This document shows, piece by piece, positions 28,713 through 42,988 of a stretch of 64,000 bases of DNA. Positions within the stretch are counted from its first letter, which is position 1. Every line of letters starts with the position of its first letter. The notes below the pieces were generated by a model, which worked only from the letters and a program-made list of their open reading frames with translations, was not told the DNA's origin and ran no database searches. The stretch comes from Mansonella perstans (lineage: Eukaryota > Nematoda > Chromadorea > Rhabditida > Onchocercidae), in the NCBI GenBank assembly GCA_037074765.1, contig JBAMDO010000580.1, positions 1,116,001 through 1,180,000 of the forward strand, given 5' to 3'. Made by a program: the position numbers and the translations under genes.

Positions 28713-31700
28713 ATCTGAATAAAGTAATATTAAGAAAATATCAACTTACATATTTTCGCATCAAATAAATCCAGAAATGCACAAATTTGTTTTAGAGAGA
28801 GACAGAATACATCATTTTTCCATAATATTTATCTAAGATTTGTCTAACAAACTTGAAAAAAAAAAAAAAACTTTATCAAGCAATTCAAATTCAATCAAAT
28901 ATTAAAAATATTATTCATTAAAAATTTTAAGGTATTTGAAGTAATTTAAGAGAGTGAAATATTTACTGCTCTTTTATGTTTATTTCTCAATGAAATTTCT
29001 AGTACATATAGCTAACGTTATCTTTAAAAACATTTATTTACCTCAATAAGCCGAAAGAAAGCCATAATGGCTAACTATAAAATTTTGTTTATGCTTTTTA
29101 AAAATCATAACTTAGCTTCAGTCATTTACGAAAATATCACATTTTCAAGATTTAAAAAAAAACGCTTCCATTTCATTTGCATTTCTATTCAATGGCATTT
29201 CCATTGAGTTTGAAAAGTTTGTGACTTTTATTCTCGAAAGGTCATCTATTTTTATGAAGAAATTTAAAAATTGTGAGAGAAATTAAACTAACTCCAATCA
29301 TTGTTTGATCATTTTTCTCAATGTTCCCACAAATTATTAGTAACAGTAAAAAATTAAACATTATTTTAATATTACATAGTACTTGAGTTAAATTTTGCTT
29401 GAATATACTTTGCTAAATAAAACTTCAAAACTGATATATTACGTGATAAAAGTGATAATGGCTTAATATTTCCAACGTATTTAAGTAAATTGAAAATTGG
29501 ACAAAGTTTCAGAAAACTTGGCTAATCAATGTTAAACTCATTGAAATGATTCTGAAATCGGTCTTTTTGATCTATTTTTTTTCACTCCTAACAAGGAAAT
29601 TTATCTTTTCTCTAACCAATCAAAGATGAAATTGTCCCAGTAAATGACAGTAACTTTTCTTTTTGGCCAGAAAAGGTATCAATTTTTGGCCCGAAAAGAT
29701 ATCAATATAGGCCATTACCTTTCTATGGGAGTAATTGATAACAATAGTGATCTATGGCATCTCGCCTAACTGTAGTCATGTATTTAATTAGGAGAGGCAG
29801 AGAAGAAGCAGAAATATGGAAAATAATATGGAGCAGTAAGTTAGGTAATTCGAAGAGAATATAGAAAGTATAAGAAGATCATAGAAATGTTACTAATTTT
29901 TTTAAAAGAATTAAAATTTATTATTCATTTAAATCTATTTAACCAACTAAAATGATCAAAATAAATCTTCGCTTGCTTAATTAACACATTAATCATCGTT
30001 ATCATGATTATAAAGATTAACGAAATTAGTGTTTATAAAATTTTATTAAATAATAAATTCATAATTGAATCAAGCAAAGTTTTGACATTTTTTTTAATAA
30101 AGCTATAATTATTACCATTTGAAATTGGCGCTGAAAGATTCTGTTTATTTGATGATAGCAGAAGTAATCAATTCAAAGAAGGATTGATATAATCTAATCA
30201 TATAAATATTTTTTATCATTGCATTGTGCTCCAATGAATCTGTAAATTTTAAGATTACATTTCAAAGTGAATTTCAAAATTATAAATGTGAAAAATAAAA
30301 GTTATCGATCAGTAAATATAAAATAAATTTAGGAAAAAAAAAAACGAAATAAAGTTAGTTGCCAAACCATTCACAAAGTAGATTATAAGCCTGGTTAATT
30401 TGTATCAATAATATATGGGATACATTTATCATGATTGCGTAAACATGACGAATTGTGATTTGAATATGGAATTGTTAAGTATTGAAAAGAAATGATCGAA
30501 ATGAAGCAACGAATAATTGTGAATGAAAGCCATCCAATGTATATTTTGCATTGTCGAATTTATTTTATCATTACTTTACAAAATAACTATCGATTTATGC
30601 AAATGTTATAGTAATTTAAACTAAGCAAAAGATTTTCAACCAAATCTACTACTTCGAATTGAAATTTTTATTGACATAAATTAATTATTTGACTAGAAAT
30701 CAAAAATAAAAATTGATAATTTAAATATGATTCATTATTCTTTTTCCATCTTAAAAGTTTATTTGTGAAAATTAACATGAAATTCGTCTAACATGTTTTA
30801 TACTTTTTCCTTTAAAAATCATGACAAAATTTGATATTAAATAACTGTAAAAAGATCCGAAGATTTGAAATCGAAAAATTTTGACAAAAACTATTTCCTT
30901 AATTTGCACCGATTGTTGCTAATGATTTAGCTTCGCACAATGCTTATGATCTCAAAATTTTCGAATTTGTATTTATTTTGTTTGAAGTTGATACTAGATA
31001 GTAATATTGATATCGATTTAGCCTTTCTTAATTTAATTAGCCCAATAAACCAGTAGTTATTCTTGCCTATTTGCGAGACATCCTTCTCATTTTTGCACTT
31101 CGCATTTGGGTTAAATTTTGTGGGTCAGATCATTCAGCAATGAGAAGCCTATAAATATAGATGCTATATGGCTACAATGCATTGCTAGACTAATTTTTTA
31201 CTGGATCACAAATTTTATAAAATTTTCAAATCCTATCTTTCTCACTTTAGGGGGAATTATTTTTGAATCCCCGTTGAACAATGAATCAAGTTTAATTCTC
31301 TAATAAAATACCCGTTGTTTAACTTTTCCTGAGGTACATTATATCAAGTTATTTTAGATAATATCCTATTCTCGAAACTATTTCAAATTTTGTGTAGATT
31401 CTTTATTAAAATATTTTCGACGATCATTTAAAGAAAATCTGAGCTTGCTTATCATTCATAAATTAGTCATTCATCTAATACCTGTCGTGAAATTATTTCG
31501 GCGATGTATCATCTCACAATGAAATGTTTGAAAATTAGAATGGTTTTTGCAATAAAAAATCTCGACAATAACTTCTGAATCAGAATTTTCGATTCATTTA
31601 GCTAAATCATTATATTATCACTACAAATTTATTGAACTTTCTGCTTTTTCTATTCTTTCCTCCTTTACATTTCAAGTCCTATTTTTTTAATTTCCCATTT

Positions 31701-31814
31701 TTTTGATGTTTTGAATATACATTCTGTTTTTTTTTTCAATTCTAAAATTGTGCTATATTTAAAGGCACAATAGTAATTGATTCAATTATTTGCGATATTG
31801 GATCACATGAGGAC
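28713..31814. other. AT-rich gene-poor region
   Basis: About 3.1 kb upstream of the minus-strand LRRC47-like gene and of the plus-strand TSP1-like gene. No exon with matched splice sites and no RNA gene were found. A 22-bp direct repeat (TTTTGGCC followed by GAAAAGGTATCAA-like sequence) occurs at 29660-29681 and 29683-29704. Short open frames such as 31118-31303 lack any family signal. Confidence 0.5.
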
Positions 31815-34085
31815 ATGACCTCTAAAGATATGATTCCTTTAGTGATGATGATGGTAATAATTGAAATGATGTTGGTTTTAATGGGCCAGCTGTTGTTCAG
31901 TAACCTATTTTAAATATTCCAACAATTACAGGAGGCAATCTTGCAGTCCGTTTTCTTCGATTCACTTCCCTACTTATCCAGATAATCTTTTAAATTATCA
32001 AATTTTTTCTTATTTTATCATTAGCCTTCATTAAAATGACACAATTGCAGAATTGGAGACGACACTGATAATCTGTAAAGATTGATGAATTTCGTCCAAA
32101 TTATTGAATTCTTCATATTTTTTCTCGTGAAAACAGGTGAAGGCAAAAGTTGTATCTTCAGATGTTTATGAATCGTTTGAAGAGCTTCTGTTTTCAAAGA
32201 AACAACCATATGTAGAAATGGAGATTGGTACATGTTAGTTCTGGATGTTTCGAACTAAAATAAATTTTTAGTGTATGGACAACTTGCAGCGATCTTTTCT
32301 GAAGTGACACAAAGCAATGAGTGTTCGAACTGGAGCGCATGGGGACCATGCATTTGGCCTGATAGAGAATTCAATGTTCGTTTTATCAACTAGTTCAGTC
32401 GTCTATTTCCAATTTTTAAACTATTCCAGCCTACAAAATGTTAAAAGGTTTAAGATTTCCAATAGCACCATAAAAAGTTCGGTACTGAAAATTTGCCATA
32501 CATGTCAAAATTAATGGCACCTTAGCTTATCTCTTATTTGGCGAAGTTCCTTCGATTCTGTCCTACTAATCACAAAATTGTTTCAATTTCTAGCATAAAA
32601 TGATATCAAAAATGAGACCGATTATATGTTATTTTACTCTCTGTAAATTTAAAACTTTCAGAAATTTCAATAATAAAAATTTTTAGAAATCCTCGAGTAA
32701 AAATCCACTCGTTATAGACGACATATATAAATCAAATATCACCTGTCTGTCAGCAGCATTGGTTCTACAGACTTGTAAATCAGCGATACGGGAAGGCATT
32801 GCAAAGTTTTTACTCTTATATGGGTTCTGTTCTCATCAGCAAAAGACCTTGTGGAATGTGCTCATACAAGCAAAGCTGTGGATACGGTGGCTCCAAGAAA
32901 TGCAACCTTAGTCCGTTCGAGTAGGCTCCTTATTTTTATCCTCAGTAGTCATTCCTAAATTAACTTTTTTTAACAATTATTGATAATACTCCTACGGTAG
33001 CTACCGTCCTAGCTCTTCTGTTAAAATAGTTGAGTGATATGCGCACTTCATTATCAACCTATTACCAAAATAAAATCAAGTATTTCATTAATATAAAATA
33101 ATTCTAGACGTTCTCTTTAATATCGCCCCATTTCATTGCAACCGTTGTTATTCTACTTATTTTGATTATTAAAATTACCATTATAACGATTGGATGTCTC
33201 ATTGCATTTTGCCATTGTAACGACTTTTCGACACTTGAACAAGATTACACATTGTCAGTTAAAACAATATTAAATTGCTTAAAAAAACAATTTTCACATT
33301 TGCAGGATACGCGGTGGACGGCCCTTTATTCCATTTTATGTATCTGAACGGATCTGCAAGCAAAAAGATCTTTTAGGCGTAGATCAAATGGATAGCTGTC
33401 AAGTTGATTACAATAAATTGTTGGCAAGTTTCGAAACTTATAAAAATCGAAAGTGAAAAGCTCATAAGTAAATATTCTTGCCTAAAATATGTAGTTGAAT
33501 GCAGCACGGTAATTAATTTCAGCGTAATGGCGGGGAATGCAGATTGTGGCCAGCTGATGAGGTAGACCTTAGTCAAGTTGAACCAGTTTTCCAAAAAGAA
33601 ATACGATCGCTGAATTGGTACCAGTGTCTTGTACAAAACAAGCAAGTTATTTTCTCTTGAAACTTCACTTTGTTTATCTTTAACCTTAAGGAAGAAAGAA
33701 GATTTAAGCTGGATATGGATTAGATAATTTTGACGATATGGTGCAGATAACGCCTATAAATTTCATGTCAGCGAAATATGTTAACGACATTGACACCGAC
33801 GAATTCGTGTCGTAAAAAGATCAATTCGCAAAGGATTGCTGATTCCAGAACAAAATAGCAAAGTATATTATTAAGCGACGCTTAAATTGACTGCATAATG
33901 AATCCCTCTGCACATCATTTTTCATTTCTATAAAAGACTGCAACTTCAGGACAAGTGAAGTGAAGAGACGCAAAAATGAGAAAGTGTGTCGCTGTTGCTG
34001 TTTTCCGTTCCGGCCGAATCCCAAAACTTATCGTTGTGAGCATATTCCGAACGCTCCAATAGCACCGGGATTAGAAGTGAGATAA
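31815..34085 (+). CDS. Secreted cysteine-rich protein with a thrombospondin type-1-like region
   Basis: Proposed exons: 31815-31874, 32137-32227, 32290-32375, 32754-32920, 33306-33423, 33523-33645, 33747-33811 and 33950-34085, about 281 aa in consistent phase. The first exon is the weakest. It encodes a hydrophobic leader ([15 protein letters not shown]). The third has [12 protein letters not shown], the WxxWxxC start of a TSP1 repeat. The fourth has [16 protein letters not shown] plus KKC. Later come [23 protein letters not shown] and a very Cys-rich end ([18 protein letters not shown]). TSP1 repeats mediate extracellular adhesion or matrix binding. I do not recognise the full architecture. 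It may be a nematode-restricted secreted protein. The intron after 33423 uses a GC donor with the consensus GCAAGT; a GT donor 6 bp earlier or later breaks the frame or shortens the protein. Confidence 0.65.
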
Positions 34086-34540
34086 AAGCTGTTTGTAATA
34101 TTAGCAGCATAAATAAAAATTAAGTTTGGTCAAAGAATGTTAATAAAAGTCAAGGAATACAAAAATACAAACAAACAAACAAATAAATAAATAAGTGGAA
34201 GAAAACAGTAATGCTCAAGTAGTTTGAATTTAAAACTACTTTTTGCGATATGATTAAATTTGAAAACTGGATAACGTTAAAATTCAATAATACTGATCTC
34301 AAAAATGCTAAACGATAGCAGGTAAAGCTGAACATAAACTAGAAATAAAACGAAATTTTGAAAGATCTACACTTCACATCTAATAAGATCATAGTTTAAC
34401 TTTTAAAATGTGCCTACAAAGATTCCGTCAGTCTTCTATTTTCTTTCTAAGTTTGATCATAGTGAAATTACAGATGGAACAAGCTAACATTATTTATAAT
34501 TTTAGTAGTCAAGATAAACAATCAAGAAATTCACCCGTGA
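34086..34540. other. Convergent spacer with a (CAAA)n/(TAAA)n tract
   Basis: A 455-bp gap between the ends of the TSP1-like (+) and Artemis-like (-) genes. It holds a tetranucleotide tract of CAAA then TAAA units at about 34165-34195. No gene is seen. Confidence 0.5.
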
Positions 34541-37522
<2,982 letters not shown>

Positions 37523-37889
37523 TTTAAATCTAAAAATATCAATTACGGTAATCATTCTTTACAGTCCCAATCATTTAACTATGGATATATCAAAACGAAT
37601 ACGGTAAGAATGATAGATACAACAAACGTAAAGAATAAATTATTTATGAATTTTCATGGCGAACTTTTTTAAAAAAAAAATTGATTGCTATCGTAGACCG
37701 TTCGTACGAAGTTTAACACACGACATCTGGAAAGTTCGATGAGTTATTGCGCAAGGTTGGTCATTGGTTGACCTCTTGATGTTTTAGTCATTGTTCGGTC
37801 AGCGATGGTGTTCACTGATAGTTGAATTTTATTCCATACAACAAAACGTAAGTATAGAGAATCTTATAATATATTTAGATTGGCTGGAT
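37523..37889. promoter_or_regulatory. Divergent promoter region of the Artemis-like gene and SRSF1 copy 1
   Basis: Only 367 bp separate the two start codons, which point in opposite directions. The interval must hold both 5' ends. It contains an A-run at 37671-37680, followed by a less AT-rich stretch (37690-37800). A frame open from 37791 into SRSF1 has no support as coding. Confidence 0.5.
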
Positions 37890-39037
37890 ATGGCTGGAAG
37901 ACGTGACTGCCGCGTGTTTGTGGGCAATTTACCAAGTGACGTGAAACAGCGTGATCTAGAAGATATCTTCTACAAGTATGGGCGCATCAATTTCATCGAT
38001 ATAAAATTTACAAGAGATGTACCATTTGCATTTATCGAATTCGATGATCCCAGGTAGGTTAAATTTTTCATCGATGACGTAAGTCACAGAATAATTATAT
38101 CAGTTTTTGTGTTGTTACACTTCAAAATGTGCATCTGAATTCTCTTTACTTGAAAGTTTCATTGAATTCTACCTAAACTTCAGATTAAATTCAACAAAAT
38201 GAGAAAGTCTGAAAAATAGAAAGATTGCAGAGATGCGCGAGATGCTGTTCATGGTCGAGATGGATATGACTTTGATGGATGTCGGATCCGAGTTGAATTA
38301 ACTCGAGGTGTTGGTCCACGTGGCCCAGGTGGTCGTCCATTGTATGGACCAGATCCACGATCACCACGACGTGGCCCGCCCCCTCGACGAAGTGGCTATC
38401 GTGTTATAGTCTCAGGCCTTCCTGATACAGGCTCATGGCAAGATCTTAAAGTAAAACTTTCGTGTATGATCGGAGAAAATGAAATGTTTCCCGTACCTTG
38501 CATACAAGATCCTTTCAAAAGGATCTGTCTTGCGAGAAAGTTTTTTTAGCTTGACAAATTCTTTTAGGATCATATGCGTGATGCTGGTGAAATATGCTAT
38601 GCAGATGTTTTTCGAGATGGCACTGGTGTTGTCGAATACACAAATTATGAGGATATGAAATATGCTCTTCGAAAGCTGGACGATACAAAGTTCAAATCAC
38701 ACGAGGTAATAGCATACGTGCTTTGATACGTTGGAGTGAATTTCCATACAATTTTTGAAATGTACGATATTTTCAGGGAGAAGTAACGTATATAAGAGTG
38801 AAAGAAGCCAATAGCCCGAACCGTTCGCGTTCTCGTTCACATACACCACGTAAAACGCGTTCGTCACCCAAGTATAGTCCTGCACGCTCCAGATCAAGAA
38901 GCCGTCCACGTTCTTCGCGCTCTCGTTCATCTTTTGTCCGACGGTCTACATCTCCAGTACGTTCGTCGCACTCACGGTCTCCTTTCAGAATGCGATCAAA
39001 AACTCGTTCTCGTTCTCGCTCTGGATCGCGTTACTGA
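37890..39037 (+). CDS. rsp-3: SR splicing factor SRSF1 (ASF/SF2), copy 1
   Basis: Four exons: 37890-38053, 38231-38450, 38568-38705 and 38777-39037, 260 aa. RRM1 has [20 protein letters not shown] (RNP2) and [17 protein letters not shown] (RNP1). A glycine/arginine/proline hinge follows. The pseudo-RRM has the diagnostic [14 protein letters not shown]. The C-terminal RS domain (from about residue 185) is rich in RS dipeptides and is the target of SR kinases. SRSF1 binds exonic enhancers and drives spliceosome assembly in the nucleus. The second copy downstream has introns at the same places. The start is the ATG giving the family N-terminus MAGRRDCRV. Confidence 0.97.
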
Positions 39038-40993
39038 TCAGAAATGGTGGCAGAATGCACAGCTACACTGGCGTATGCATTGTTTAAACTCGTTTGCAGC
39101 TTCTTTTGTTTCACTTGATGATGGCAAGTTATGTTTTCAGTGGAAGCAGCTCATGCTGGCATGTATGTTATCTGTATTGAGCACACAGTTCATAAAAATT
39201 TGTTGTCCATTCGTCTGTTGGTTTAGTTTTTGAATTCTGCCAGTATCTTGTAACCTCGTGAACTCTGTCCATTTAAAAAAAGGTTTATCACTTTTTTTGT
39301 TCTTAAACCATGTGTTCTACTGGATTACCAATCTGTTGTGGTGCAGTAATAGGTCGTTTGGATTGTTTTTCGAAAGAAGCTTACTGCCAGGCGTACCTAT
39401 TTGATTGCTTTGCTGTTTTTGGAAATTGGAAATATTTTTCGAAAAATAAAATCTACAAACCGGTTTTTCTCTATTGATGAAAATGAAACAATATTTGAAT
39501 TTTTCAAATTTCAGTGACGAGGGATCTATAATTCGTAAATGAGCCGAATTTTCGACATAAAGTCTTTGTATTTAATAATCGCTCAAGATTCGAAGCGAGA
39601 AATCAATTATTCGAATTTGAATCGCTGACAATTCGGTTCGATCAATAAATATTTTGGGTTCAGTTACCGAGTCGATTATATCGATTTGGAAGCGAACCAT
39701 TTTCGATTGTTATGTTAGAGGTTCATATATGTAAATAGGACTTAATATTATTTCACAAGTCTGCGATTGAACCTTCGAAGCATAGTTTGGAAATAATGAA
39801 GGCCACGTGGGCTGTGATAATCACCCTGACATAGTATGTTGGTATTCTGGCGGCTAGTTTTATTTGCAGTAGCGAGTGTTATTTGTAGATTTGATTAATA
39901 TGGTGCTGATTGCCGCTATGAGATAATAGTATACAAGATTACGACTGACTGATCTCCAGTGATCAGCATTATATTTAAATGTTACTGCATAACTTGGATT
40001 TTAACAGTCTATCGGTCAATTGTTCATTCAAACTCGATGACTTGTGTCAATAAATCAGGTGCTGCCATATCATTTTAGATTAGAAATGTAAAAATATCCC
40101 TTAAATTAAGGGAAATTGTACGAGCCTAACAATCATACTATGAGGAGTATGAAAAATTATTATCTCTATTAACTGTAAAGCGATTGTTTCTATTTCCAAT
40201 ATCATTTGGGTTAGTTTTCATGTTAGACTGAGAAACACTGGGAATTCTGACGTATCCAGATCCAGGTATTTTTGCTCTATTGTAAAAAATTAGAATAAAC
40301 ATTTATTATCCATGCTCATTTAATTCCTCCATCATCCTAGTTCCATTCATTCCACCTATTTCCCATGGTTTCTACATTCATTGTTATCTGTGATCCGATA
40401 TAGGTTATAGTAATAGACGTTTTTTTGCTCACGTAAAAGCAAAATTTTTGTGTTGTTAAAGATAAGTGAATATCACGTCGTAAATTTTTTAAAATTACTT
40501 GTTGTCAAAAATTACCTATAATAATAATAATTCTTAGTTAAACTATAAAATTATTGTAATAAGAAATAATGAATTACTGTTCTGGCATATATATATTTGT
40601 ATAGTGGTAGGTTATGTATGGTAGATATTGTGCTGCTATGTTCAAATGTACCCTTCAATTTTAAATTCCCTGTTTTGAATTATGTTAAATATTGATTGAG
40701 AAGGCCAGTGTATGTGTATGTGTGCGCGACAGCGTTTGGGATGCGAAGGTGTGATGATGTGGTTTTATTGTACTATGACTCTATTTGAGCATAATGAAGT
40801 AATGGATATATTTTAGCGAATAATTGTTATTTTATATATTTATTATATATTAACTAATCATATATGAAAATTATCTATGTAAACGTACGTGAACGTACGT
40901 AAAAAATTTCAATGACGTATAAATTATTCAAATTCGTGTATTTTATAATCAAAAAATTTATTATTATATTTCCATTAAGAACAAATATCAATT
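39038..40993. other. Intergenic region between the two SRSF1 genes
   Basis: The 3' UTR of copy 1 and the 5' flank of copy 2. It contains a doubled AACGTACGT palindrome at 40882-40901, about 95 bp upstream of the copy 2 start codon, and a TGTGTATGTGTGCG stretch near 40710-40728. No coding exon is supported. Confidence 0.5.
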
Positions 40994-42068
40994 ATGGCTG
41001 GTCGTCGTGATTGTCGTGTATACATTGGCAATCTTCCACCTGATATTAGACAACGTGATTTGGAAGATTTATTTTACAAGTATGGACACATCAATTTTAT
41101 TGATGTTAAACTTACACGTGGAGCACCATTTGCTTTTATTGAATTTGATGATCCACGGTTTGTTTGTTTGTTTGTTTGTTTGTTTTTTTTTTTTTAATGT
41201 ATAAAATAGAAGCTATTGATGTTATTGTATTAGTAGGATGAAGTAACAAATGTGTTACACATTTTTAATTGTTTAATTATTGAATAAATTTTTTTTTTGT
41301 CATAGTGATGCACGTGATGCAATTCGTGGACGTGATGGTTATGAATTGGATGGTTGTCGAATTAGAGTTGAAATGACTCGTGGAGTTGGTCCTCGTGGTC
41401 CAGGTGGTCGTCCACTCTATGGTCCAGATCGTGGAGAACGTGATCGTAGACCACCACCTCCTCGTGGTCCTCCACGTCGCAGTGGATATCGTGTTTTGGT
41501 AACTGGACTTCCAGTGACAGGATCTTGGCAAGATCTGAAAGTAAGGTTTCTGCATAAAAGAATTAAGTGTTAACGTGGATTGAAATAATCATTTACTATT
41601 GTTTAGGATCATATGCGTGAAGCCGGTGACATTTGTTACGCAGATGTTTTCAAAGATGGAACTGGTGTTGTTGAATACACTAGACAAGATGATATGAAGT
41701 ATGCGATCAAAAAACTTGATGACACGAAGTTCAAGTCTCATGAGGTTAGCTTTGCGCAAGTATTGTCAAATGATGCATTAAATTTCAATCATTATAATTA
41801 AATTCATTTTTTTGTCATCAGTTTAGACCTTACTGTTTTCATTAAAATGGAAGAGCGTTTCCGGATGGAAATACAAAGTGAAATATTTCAGGGTGAAACA
41901 TCTTACATTCGGGTGAAGGAGGCAGCAATCGATGATCGTTACAGGTCGCGTTCACGGTCTCCTCGTGGTTCTCCGAAATACAGCCCGAAGTCGGCTTCTC
42001 GTTCACGATCTCGTTCGCCAATACATTCCGCATCACCTGCGCGATCCTCTCGCTCACGTTCACAATAA
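40994..42068 (+). CDS. rsp-3: SR splicing factor SRSF1 (ASF/SF2), copy 2
   Basis: Four exons: 40994-41157, 41306-41540, 41607-41744 and 41892-42068, 237 aa. Exons 1 and 3 have exactly the lengths of copy 1 (164 and 138 nt). Exon 2 is 15 nt longer, adding residues to the RGP hinge. RRM1 is about 80% identical to copy 1 over the first 55 residues. [14 protein letters not shown] marks the pseudo-RRM. The RS domain is shorter than in copy 1 (about 45 residues from [11 protein letters not shown] onward). Intron 1 starts with its donor fused to a (GTTT)n tract (41158-41185). With all introns kept it is a DNA-level tandem duplicate, not a retrocopy. Both copies look functional. Confidence 0.97.
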
Positions 42069-42640
42069 AGATGTATGGATCATCGGAGATTTTTACCGTT
42101 GTTATATGATAATTTAAGCTATTAATTGTTGCCTTTTCAGTAATCGTTTTAAGTGCATTCTTCTGAAGGTTCCGAACGATATTTCCAGATTTTGAAGAGA
42201 GAATCTCTTCTGTTAGTGATTTTTACACGACAATAAAGCTTGTAAAAGCAGGAAATTTTCCAGTATTGGGCAGAAGGATTGAAAATATAGGATTAATCCG
42301 ATACTTCAGTGTGTTTGATATAGTAATAGTTGCATATTGCTTTAATGTATGGTCAGAGTGTATTTGAAAAAGTTATTGTCTTTAAAAAAGAGAAAATCTT
42401 TTTTTTGCTGCAACACATTAATTTTTCGTTGGATTGTTTATAGTAATCTCATTATTACGCGTATTCATTTATTCAAGGAGAGAGTTTGTTTTTCAGTGAT
42501 GCACTGTTTCCGAATCTGGCATGCTTGTCATCCACTTAAGCATTGAGATGCGTCCAGAATTTAATAAATTTTTGTATTTCCTCTTTATTACATTATTCGT
42601 AGCATCCATTTACGGCAGTGATTCTATTTTCGTTTTTTCA
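42069..42640. other. 3' flank of SRSF1 copy 2
   Basis: Probably 3' UTR with no supported exon. Several polyadenylation-like AATAAA strings occur (near 42230). It ends at a CGTTTTTTCAG acceptor-like string that opens the next block. Confidence 0.4.
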
Positions 42641-42988
42641 GTGACGCCTCAGCAAACACTGTTTATGTGAGGATATTGATAGGGATAATCAACGACCACT
42701 ACATTCTATTCAACCAAACCAACAGAATGTGTTTAATGCGACGCCAAATTTACGCCTCTGTCAAATCATTTCTGGGACTTTATATCAAAAAACAATGTGG
42801 AGGGAACGGCCTCGACTAGTACACCAACGAGTGCGTCGACTTCTCCCGAATCCCCGATCCCGGATTTATTGGCAGTGTTTGTGCAACGCACAATGGGAAT
42901 GTTTGGCAGCGAAGCGATAGACTTTCCGCTCGAGTCTTCTCGAAACGATTTGTGGGCCCCGATAAGTTTTATTGACACTTGGGATTGA
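42641..42988 (+). other. GC-rich block with several overlapping open frames, possible exon
   Basis: After a good 3' splice site (TTTTTTCAG ending about 42640), composition rises well above the surroundings, notably at 42790-42990 with many CG dinucleotides. All three + frames stay open for long stretches. One runs 42645-42920. A second, 42641-42829, reads SDASANTVYVRILIGI at its start. A third, about 42734-42988, contains TASTSTPTSASTSPESP and LWAPISFIDTWD before a TGA. The minus strand is also open. I cannot choose a frame and recognise no domain. It could be the last exon of an unseen gene or a conserved element in an extended SRSF1 3' region. Confidence 0.3.

Noticed and set aside
40994..42068. 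SRSF1 copy 2 as a retrocopy
   Set aside because: It keeps three introns at the same positions as copy 1, so it came from DNA duplication.
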